Shown here one piece after another: positions 1-5,025 of a stretch of 7,256 nucleotides of DNA; positions within the stretch are counted from its first letter, which is position 1; each line of letters starts with the position of its first letter. The position numbers and the translations under genes are program-made. Origin of the DNA: Gemmatimonadota bacterium (GTDB lineage Bacteria; Gemmatimonadota; Gemmatimonadetes; Longimicrobiales; UBA6960); the NCBI GenBank assembly GCA_022564535.1, contig JADFLD010000096.1, forward strand, positions 1-7,256, written 5' to 3'. The notes under the pieces are model-generated. The model made no database searches, was not told where the DNA came from, and saw only the letters and a list, made by a program, of their open reading frames with translations.

Positions 1-221
1 GGCATCACGTTGGGCTCGAAGCCACCGCCGGCCGCGACTACTCGACGCCGCTCGAGCCCGGAATGGTCTTCACTGTGGAGCCCAAGCTCTACGCCCCGGA
101 GCTCGGCATTGCCATCATGATCGAAGACGTGATTCTAGTTACGGAAGATGGCCACGAGAACCTTTCGGCGAGTGCTCCACGTACGGTCGAAGACATCGAG
201 CGAATCATGGGAGGTCGCTGA
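1..221 (+). CDS. M24 metallopeptidase, Xaa-Pro aminopeptidase type (C-terminal part, 5' end outside window)
   Basis: Only the last 72 residues are present, read from base 3 and ending in TGA at 219-221. Expected role: a dinuclear-metal peptidase that removes an N-terminal residue preceding proline. The 'pita-bread' C-terminal signature is clear: HHVGLEA (metal-ligand His at bases 3-5), LEPGMVFTVEP (ligand Glu at 78-80), then MIEDVILVTEDG (ligand Glu at 123-125) and the terminal GHENLSAS. Aligned from memory with E. coli aminopeptidase P (PepP), these are His354, Glu383 and Glu406. The same alignment puts Thr (24-26) where PepP has His361 and Met (117-119) where it has Arg404, so the substrate pocket may differ. 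The ligands encoded upstream (two Asp) cannot be seen. No signal peptide can be judged. The stop overlaps the next gene's ATG by one base, suggesting co-transcription. Family assignment is firm; proline specificity is inferred. Confidence 0.9.
   Translation, partial: HHVGLEATAGRDYSTPLEPGMVFTVEPKLYAPELGIAIMIEDVILVTEDGHENLSASAPRTVEDIERIMGGR
209..215 (+). promoter_or_regulatory. Shine-Dalgarno sequence for the frameshifted small membrane gene
   Basis: GGGAGGT lies 5 bases before the ATG at 221, within the last codons of the M24 gene. It is one of the two best ribosome binding sites in the window. It supports the ATG at 221 as a true initiation site although the frame closes after 25 codons. Confidence 0.65.
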
Positions 222-533
222 TGGGCATAGCGGTTCTCATTCCACTGTTCGGCATCCTCGTCGTTCTGGTTCCGTCTTCGGGATCACGACGATCTTGACG
301 CTCCGTCTCGGAGGAAAGCCCTTCGTGGAGGCGCTTGCTCGGGAGCTACGTGGCGGCGGCGCAGAGGGGGGCACCGAGCTCCTCATCAGGGTCCAGGATC
401 TGACGGAGCAAGTCGAGACGCTGACCGCTGAGATGCACCACTTCGATCCGCGCAGGCGTTCGACCAGAGACTCATGGAGGGGCGAAACCCTGAGATCCAC
501 TCACCCGAAACCAGGCCTGCTCTCGATCCGTGA
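221..533 (+). pseudogene. small single-pass membrane protein with coiled coil, disrupted by two frame changes
   Basis: From the ATG at 221 the frame reads MGIAVLIPLFGILVVLVP, a strongly hydrophobic helix, then stops at 296-298. Moving to the -1 frame near 270-276 continues sensibly as VFGITTILTLRLGGKPFVEA and on to an amphipathic stretch, LIRVQDLTEQVETLTAEM. A second -1 change near 438-444 continues as RSAQAFDQRLMEGRNPEIHS and ends at TGA 531-533. Joined, the product is about 104 residues: an N-terminal membrane helix, a basic/Gly linker, a coiled coil and a short polar tail. The layout recalls PspB-like small membrane proteins, but I do not recognise the family. Each change equals one missing base. 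The other genes in the window are intact, so this is either a decaying gene, two clustered sequencing errors, or less likely recoding; no slippery heptamer is visible at either junction. It overlaps the M24 stop by one base. Confidence 0.7.
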
Positions 534-570
534 CGCCGTCTGCCTTTCGGGGCGGGCGAGTCGGCAGAGA

Positions 571-590
571 TCGGGAAAGCCGGCTTCCGA
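571..590. repeat. imperfect inverted repeat in the leader before the dipeptidase
   Basis: The left arm TCGGGAAAGCC and right arm GGCTTCCGA pair over 9 bases if two bases of the left arm bulge out, with no spacer. It sits in the 151-base non-coding stretch between the small membrane gene and the dipeptidase gene. There is no T-run after it, so it is not a classical terminator. It may be an operator-like dyad or chance in GC-rich DNA. No convincing -35/-10 pair was seen in this stretch. Confidence 0.25.
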
Positions 591-684
591 GTAGCTCGCG
601 GTCCTTGCCGGTGTGTGGGCCGTTTGGCGATTGTTCCGCTTCCGGCGCGTCGTCGCGCCTCGAGTCCCCGGGTCCCACGAGATC

Positions 685-1842
685 ATGAAACGAGTTCTTG
701 CGCTTCTCGCTTTCGCACTTCTGGCCTTTGCCACCTCCGCTCTCGCGCAGAATGTCCACATGGAGACGGCGCGTCGTGTTCTGGCGAACACGCCGTTGAT
801 CGATGGCCACAACGATCTGCCGTGGGCCATCCGCAGGAGCGAGCTGGCGCCGCACGATGTGGAGGCCGCGGGTCACGATCTCCGCGGGACCACACCGTTC
901 CATACGGACATCGAGCGGCTGCGGGAGGGAATGGTGGGCGCTCAATTCTGGTCCGTGTACATCCCGTTCGAGGCGCTCCAGGAAGGGGCCGCAAAGGTCC
1001 AGCTCGAACAGATCGACATCGCGCTCCAGATCGTGGCCAAGTATCCCGAAGCGTTCGAGCTAGCGCTCAGCGCGTCGGATATCGAGCGCGGATTCGGAGC
1101 GGGTCGCATTCCCTCCCTGCTTGGGATGGAGGGCGGTCACGCGATCGAGAACTCGCTCGGTGCTCTGCGCGCCTATTATGCGTTGGGCGTGCGATACATG
1201 ACGCTTACACACAACGGGACGCTAGACTGGGCGGATGCGGCCAACGGCGAGCATCGGCACGGGGGGCTGACGGAGTTCGGCAAGGAGGTGGTGCGTGAGA
1301 TGAACAGGATGGGCATGCTCGTCGATTTGTCGCATACGTCGCCGGAGACGATGAACGACGCGCTCGACGTCGCCCAAGCCCCCGTCATGTGGTCGCACGC
1401 CTCCGCCAAAGGTGTTCGCGACCATCCGCGGAACGTTCCCGACCAAGTGCTGCGCCGGCTTCCGGAGAACGGCGGTGTGGTCATGATCACTTTCGTGCCG
1501 TCGTTCCTCACCACGAACGACGAGGCGACGATCGCCGACGTCGCGGATCACATCGACCACGTCGCGAACCTTGCAGGCATCGATCACGTCGGGATCGGTT
1601 CGGACTTCGATGGCATCGAATCGACGCCTGTCGGCCTCGAGGACGTCTCCAAGTTCCCGGCTCTGTTCGCCGAGCTGTCGCGTCGCGGGTGGAGCGAGGA
1701 AGAGTTGGCGAAGCTTGCCGGCGAGAACGTCCTGAGAGTCATGCGCGAAGCCGAGGCGGTGGCGCGGCGGCTTCAGCGGGAGCGGCCGCCGTCGATGAAG
1801 ACGATTTCCGAGCTCGACGGCACCGTGGGTGATGACCGATGA
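685..1842 (+). CDS. exported membrane dipeptidase, peptidase family M19 (renal dipeptidase type)
   Basis: A 385-residue zinc dipeptidase of the amidohydrolase superfamily, expected to cleave dipeptides, possibly including those with a D-residue or dehydro-residue, outside the cytoplasm. The start at 685 was chosen because it gives a clean signal peptide: Lys-Arg, a hydrophobic core at residues 4-16, then cleavage after ALA at 21; an in-frame ATG at 613 would add 24 poorly suited residues. The binuclear site is complete: His42 and Asp44 (DGHNDLPW), bridging Glu149 (EGGH), His217 (DLSH) and His238 (SHAS). His176 (TLTHN) and Asp307 (GSDFDG) match the human enzyme's His152 and Asp288, and the ligand spacings (27, 21, 69 residues) match it as well. 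The human family member also cleaves cysteinyl-glycine and leukotriene D4. The stop overlaps the DinB gene start by four bases (ATGA), so it leads a three-gene operon. There is no membrane anchor beyond the signal peptide. Confidence 0.93.
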   Translation: MKRVLALLAFALLAFATSALAQNVHMETARRVLANTPLIDGHNDLPWAIRRSELAPHDVEAAGHDLRGTTPFHTDIERLREGMVGAQFWSVYIPFEALQEGAAKVQLEQIDIALQIVAKYPEAFELALSASDIERGFGAGRIPSLLGMEGGHAIENSLGALRAYYALGVRYMTLTHNGTLDWADAANGEHRHGGLTEFGKEVVREMNRMGMLVDLSHTSPETMNDALDVAQAPVMWSHASAKGVRDHPRNVPDQVLRRLPENGGVVMITFVPSFLTTNDEATIADVADHIDHVANLAGIDHVGIGSDFDGIESTPVGLEDVSKFPALFAELSRRGWSEEELAKLAGENVLRVMREAEAVARRLQRERPPSMKTISELDGTVGDDR

Positions 1843-2369
1843 CGAAGCTGAAGAGGCCTGAAGACCGTGAGTACGCCGAGTATTATCGGCGCTACGTAGG
1901 GCTCGTGCCGGACGGAGACATTCTGGAGACGCTACGAGATCAGCTAGGTGAGACGCTGGCTCTGCTCCAGGGTCTCCCGGAGGACCGTGAGACGTACCGT
2001 TATGCCGAAGGAAAGTGGAGCCTTCGCGAGGTGATCGGTCACTTGCTCGACACCGAGCGCGTGTTCGCGTTTCGAGCCTTGGCCATGGCGAGATCGCCTG
2101 AAGTCGAGCTCCCCGGCATGGATCAGAACGAGTGGGCGGACACCTCCGATGCCGGGCAGCGACCCCTCGATGACCTGGCCGCGGAGTGGGCGGCGCTCAG
2201 GAGGGCCAATATCCACATGTTCGCGAGCATGGATGCCGCCACGGGTGAGCGGACAGGGGTAGCGAGTGGCTTCTCTTTCACCGTGAGAAGCTTCCCGTGG
2301 ATCATCGCCGGGCACGAGCTGTGGCACCGCCAGTCGATCGCACGGGACTACCTCGGTGCCGGCGGATGA
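1839..2369 (+). CDS. DinB-fold (DinB_2) metal-binding protein
   Basis: A 176-residue protein with the four-helix-bundle layout of the DinB/YfiT-like superfamily, of the usual length, with no signal peptide and so cytoplasmic. Key features are the helix GKWSLREVIGHLLDTERVF (His68), the LPGMDQNEW segment, and the C-terminal GHELWHRQSI (His159, His163). Together these supply the three-His metal site of the family. Characterised relatives include thiol-dependent S-transferases (bacillithiol or mycothiol) and a hydrolase (YfiT); many others have no known function, so substrate and reaction are unknown here. The start is fixed by the ATGA overlap with the dipeptidase stop. The end overlaps the next start in the same way, implying coupled translation. 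No strong Shine-Dalgarno precedes it, consistent with coupling. Confidence 0.88.
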   Translation: MTKLKRPEDREYAEYYRRYVGLVPDGDILETLRDQLGETLALLQGLPEDRETYRYAEGKWSLREVIGHLLDTERVFAFRALAMARSPEVELPGMDQNEWADTSDAGQRPLDDLAAEWAALRRANIHMFASMDAATGERTGVASGFSFTVRSFPWIIAGHELWHRQSIARDYLGAGG

Positions 2370-2974
2370 CGGAGAAGATTGGGGCCGATAATGCCGGAGT
2401 GGATGATGTCCGCAGTCAGGTGCGACGGCGCGATCGGGGCAAGGACGACGCGTGGGTGCGCGCGTTCATGAAGGAGGCTCCATACGGCTTTCTGGCCACC
2501 GTCGGGGAGGAAGGGCAGCCGTACGTAAACTCCAACATCTTCGTGTACGATGCGGACAGGCACTGTATCTACCTGCACACGCACCGGATCGGTCGGACCA
2601 GGGACAACATCGAGAACAGTGAGAAGGTCGCTTTCTGTGTGGCCATGATGGGACGTCTCCTCCCCGCCGACGAGGCGCTCGAGTTCAGCGTCGAGTACAG
2701 CGGGGTGTCGGCGTACGGCCTCGGGCGGGTCGTCGAGGACCCCGACGAGGCGAAGGCGGCGCTCCAGATGCTGCTCGACAAATATGCGCCCCACCTTCGG
2801 CCAGGGCGGGACTATCGGGCGACGACCGATGAAGAACTGACGCGGACTGCGGTCTACCGAGTGGACGTCGAGACGTGGAGCGGAAAACAGAAGGAGGTCG
2901 AGCCCGATTTCCCTGGCGCCTTCGCCCTACCACCGTTTCCGGTGCCGTTCCCCGCGCAGTCGCCAACGGAGTAG
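2366..2974 (+). CDS. pyridoxamine 5'-phosphate oxidase-like flavoprotein, NimA-related (Pyridox_ox_2 type)
   Basis: A 202-residue cytoplasmic protein with the split beta-barrel flavin-binding fold. Diagnostic segments are YGFLATVGEEGQPYVNSNIF (residues 40-59), IYLHTHRIGRTRDNIE (68-83, with His71 and His73), KVAFCVAM and a later GLGRVVEDPDEAKAALQMLL followed by YAPHLRP. This order fits the NimA-like branch, which includes proteins linked to nitroimidazole reduction, better than true PdxH; the biological substrate is unknown. An ATG at 2366 overlapping the DinB stop (ATGA) was preferred over the frame's earlier ATG at 2297, which would overlap the DinB gene by about 70 bases. The first ~28 residues are polar and probably precede the fold; the C-terminal ~20 are Pro/Phe-rich and look like a flexible tail. 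It ends the operon, 31 bases before the convergent amidohydrolase stop; no terminator hairpin is evident in that gap. Confidence 0.87.
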   Translation: MTEKIGADNAGVDDVRSQVRRRDRGKDDAWVRAFMKEAPYGFLATVGEEGQPYVNSNIFVYDADRHCIYLHTHRIGRTRDNIENSEKVAFCVAMMGRLLPADEALEFSVEYSGVSAYGLGRVVEDPDEAKAALQMLLDKYAPHLRPGRDYRATTDEELTRTAVYRVDVETWSGKQKEVEPDFPGAFALPPFPVPFPAQSPTE

Positions 2975-3005
2975 CCCGAGGAGCAGGGGGTGGTGCGCGA
3001 GTCCG

Positions 3006-4391
3006 CTATCGGCCTGCGTGTTTCTCCGCCAGCGCGGCCAATCCGGCGTCGATCTCGTCTCGTGACACCCATCGGCCCCGCACCATGACGCCGACGCGGT
3101 CCGTGAGGTTCTCCAGGTCGTCGAGCGGGTTGGACGCCAGCAAGACGAGGTCCGCACGTTGGCCAGCAGCAACCGTGCCAAAGTGGTGATCAATGCCCAA
3201 GTGCTCCCGCACATAGCGCCCGACCGTGACCGTGCCGCTTTCGAGAATCTGCTGGTTGGTCATGCCCGCCCGGGACATGACGGCGATCTCTCGGTGCAGT
3301 GCGAAGCCGGGGACGTTGAACATCTGCGGCGAGTCGGTGCCCATCATGATGCCGACACCTGCGTCGGCGAGCGCCTTGAGAATACGCAATCGCAGATCGA
3401 GGAAGTCCCGTACCTCCTGCGGCGCGCCACGCGGTCCTCGCGAGGCTTGTCTGCGCCAGGCTTCGCGCTGCCTCCCGGACACATACTTCATCTCCGGTTG
3501 TGACAGGAACGGTTCCGCGTCTGTGGCTCCGTACAGATTCTCCCAGAGATACATCGTCGGAACCACGTACACATCGTGCTCGAGGGATAGCCGCACGATG
3601 TCGGTGATTTTGGCTTCATCGGTGCCGTTCGCCAGGCCCGCGAGTCTGATCTCCTGTCCGGTGTTGACCTGCGACACGACGTCGTCGGAGGCGATCGCCT
3701 TCACGTAGCCGTCCAAGTGATCCACCGTGGACATGCCGGTCTCGATCGCGTGTACGAGGCCGACATCGGCGGGAACATGACCCCCGTAGGTCAGGTCGAC
3801 TTCAGCCGCCACCTCGACCATGCGGTCCCACGTCTCGAGCGAGACGCCGGGATGGATCTTCTGCAGGTCGTACCCGGCGGCCTTGTGTGCGCGAACGAGC
3901 CGCTCAGCCGCATCGGGTGTCGGTGCCGAGTTCCCGTTGATGGACGGTGCACCGACGTAGAAGGTCGGACCGAGCAAGCCCTCCGCCTCCAACTCATCCG
4001 CCAGGGGAATCTGGTATGGGGAACCGAGCATGCCTCGAATCGTGGTGATGCCATTCGCGATGTAGAGAAAGAGGATGTCTTCGACGTCCTCGCGTGGAGG
4101 GTCAGCCCCCGGCGGGACGTGCGCGTGCATCTCCGAGAGACCCGGCATGAGGTAGTAGCCGGACCCGTCTATGAGCGTCGCACCCGAGTCCGCCGTGACG
4201 AGACTCGACGCACCGACCTCGGTGATCACTCCGTTCACGACGACGACGGTCTGATCTTCGAGTACGCCGGGTCGATCCATCGGCAGCACAGTAACGTTTG
4301 TGAACACGGTGGTTCCTGGCTCGGCTCGTGCCTGCGTGCACCCCGAGAGGGCCGCCAGCGCCGCTAGAGCGAGCACACCGCCCATCTTCAC
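3006..4391 (-). CDS. amidohydrolase-superfamily lipoprotein (imidazolonepropionase/prolidase-like)
   Basis: A 461-residue metal-dependent hydrolase expected to cleave amide, ester or cyclic-amide bonds of small molecules, anchored outside the cytoplasmic membrane. A GTG start at 4391 is preferred because it overlaps the upstream stop (GTGA) and gives MKMGGVLALAALAALSGC, a lipoprotein signal with the lipobox LSGC and lipidated Cys18. An ATG two codons later is possible; the upstream ATG at 4442 would lie within the STAS-like gene. Domain order: N-terminal beta-sandwich strands (VTVLPMDR, VVVVNGVITEVG), PGLSEMHAHVP with His89 and His91, Lys178 (DLQKIHPG; possible carbamylated Lys), His205 (GGHVP), His225 (TVDHL), Asp353 (MGTDSP), then the closing strands AAGQRADLVLLASNPLDD and MVRGRWV. 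All expected metal ligands appear present. The substrate is not predictable; Xaa-Pro dipeptide hydrolysis is one possibility for this branch. It is convergent with the flavoprotein gene. Confidence 0.9.
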   Translation of the reverse strand: MKMGGVLALAALAALSGCTQARAEPGTTVFTNVTVLPMDRPGVLEDQTVVVVNGVITEVGASSLVTADSGATLIDGSGYYLMPGLSEMHAHVPPGADPPREDVEDILFLYIANGITTIRGMLGSPYQIPLADELEAEGLLGPTFYVGAPSINGNSAPTPDAAERLVRAHKAAGYDLQKIHPGVSLETWDRMVEVAAEVDLTYGGHVPADVGLVHAIETGMSTVDHLDGYVKAIASDDVVSQVNTGQEIRLAGLANGTDEAKITDIVRLSLEHDVYVVPTMYLWENLYGATDAEPFLSQPEMKYVSGRQREAWRRQASRGPRGAPQEVRDFLDLRLRILKALADAGVGIMMGTDSPQMFNVPGFALHREIAVMSRAGMTNQQILESGTVTVGRYVREHLGIDHHFGTVAAGQRADLVLLASNPLDDLENLTDRVGVMVRGRWVSRDEIDAGLAALAEKHAGR

Positions 4392-4762
4392 TTCGACTCG
4401 GCTCCGGTCAACCACTCGCGCGCTTCCGCGTGCGACTGACACGGCTTGACCTCCACTCCCGTTTCCCTGCCGAAGGCTCCCTCGGCCGTGAAGAGTTGGT
4501 GTACGTCCTCAGATGCCACCACACCGATTCCGGAGATTCGGTCGCGGTAGGCGCCGAAGATAGCGCCGTTGGCCTGCCATTCCTCGGTGGTCTTGCCTCC
4601 GAGCCCCGCCGCTCCGCTCATGTCCAGTAGGATCGGTACGGACGCGGGCACCTCGTCCGACTCGAACGCGCGGAATGCGACGCGCCGTAGCTCCGCGGAC
4701 GTGTAGTCCCCATCGACCGTGAGTACGAGTATGCCCTCGCGGACCCGGGTGAACACAGGCAT
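4388..4762 (-). CDS. SpoIIAA/STAS-like domain protein
   Basis: A 124-residue cytoplasmic protein, about the size of one SpoIIAA-like domain. Alternating strands and helices are visible: TRVREGILVLTVDGDYTSAE, a helix (LRRVAFRAFES), VPILLDMSGAAGLG, a long helix, ISGIGVVASEDVHQLFTAEG, then VEVKPCQSHAEAREWL. The last part matches the C-terminal pattern of the SpoIIAA-like family. The phosphorylatable D-S-S/T-G motif of classical anti-sigma-factor antagonists is absent (LDMSGAAG instead), so a partner-switching role is not supported; function is unknown. The start at 4762 was chosen for its AGGAGGG five bases upstream; the frame stays open to 4900 but that extension looks non-coding. Its TGA overlaps the amidohydrolase GTG by four bases, so the two are probably translated together. 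Confidence 0.75.
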   Translation of the reverse strand: MPVFTRVREGILVLTVDGDYTSAELRRVAFRAFESDEVPASVPILLDMSGAAGLGGKTTEEWQANGAIFGAYRDRISGIGVVASEDVHQLFTAEGAFGRETGVEVKPCQSHAEAREWLTGAESK

Positions 4763-5025
4763 CTTAGCCCTCCTGAATGATCGATTCGAGTCAAGGCCAT
4801 AGACCCGAGCTGGGCCTCCCGCGAAATGCAACGGTTCCAGGTGGCTGGCATTGGCTCCGAGAGGCGCGAAAAAGATGACCGGCGGCCCTGAACCAGGCAA
4901 GGAAGGGCCTGTCTCCCCCCCCTTCTCCGCCTCCCCTCTCGATCACCAGGCTCCCGAACCGGGCGTTCGTGCCGTACCTTGTCCCGTCTGATGCGGTTCT
5001 TCGACCACCACGCCTGGTAGGCCCA
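4763..5025. other. divergent intergenic region with C8 and pyrimidine tract
   Basis: This 263-base gap separates the minus-strand STAS-like/amidohydrolase pair from the plus-strand HEAT gene, so it must hold both promoters. I found no convincing -35/-10 pair on either strand: a TTGACT on the minus strand (4794-4789) lacks a -10 at a sensible distance. Its notable feature is a nearly pure pyrimidine stretch on the plus strand (about 4912-4940, broken by one G) that contains eight consecutive C (4915-4922). No RNA gene or terminator was recognised. Confidence 0.5.
4768..4774 (-). promoter_or_regulatory. strong Shine-Dalgarno for the STAS-like gene
   Basis: Read on the minus strand, AGGAGGG ends five bases before the ATG at 4762. 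It is the best ribosome binding site in the window and decides the short start over the open extension upstream. It probably also drives the coupled amidohydrolase. Confidence 0.8.

Noticed and set aside
260..280. Programmed -1 frameshift site in the small membrane gene
   Set aside because: No X-XXY-YYZ slippery heptamer or obvious downstream pseudoknot was visible, and a second shift would also be needed.
148..594. 148-codon open frame on the plus strand as one gene
   Set aside because: Its first third is the M24 gene read out of frame and its last part is non-coding. Only the middle (about 277-440) carries sense, as the central piece of the frameshifted small membrane gene.
613..684. Upstream extension of the dipeptidase to the ATG at 613
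   Set aside because: The added 24 residues are Arg/Trp-rich and would bury the clear signal peptide that begins at 685.
2975..3005. Terminator between the convergent flavoprotein and amidohydrolase genes
   Set aside because: The 31-base gap is G-rich with no inverted repeat or T-run that I can see.
4392..4442. Amidohydrolase start at 4442
   Set aside because: It would overlap the STAS-like gene by 55 bases and place 19 charged residues before the lipoprotein signal. The GTG at 4391 forms a GTGA overlap.
4789..4794. TTGACT on the minus strand as a -35 box
   Set aside because: There is no -10-like hexamer 16-18 bases downstream; that position falls in the Shine-Dalgarno.
4763..4900. Upstream extension of the STAS-like protein to 4900
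   Set aside because: The AGGAGGG and ATG at 4762 fit far better, and the extension does not resemble the domain.
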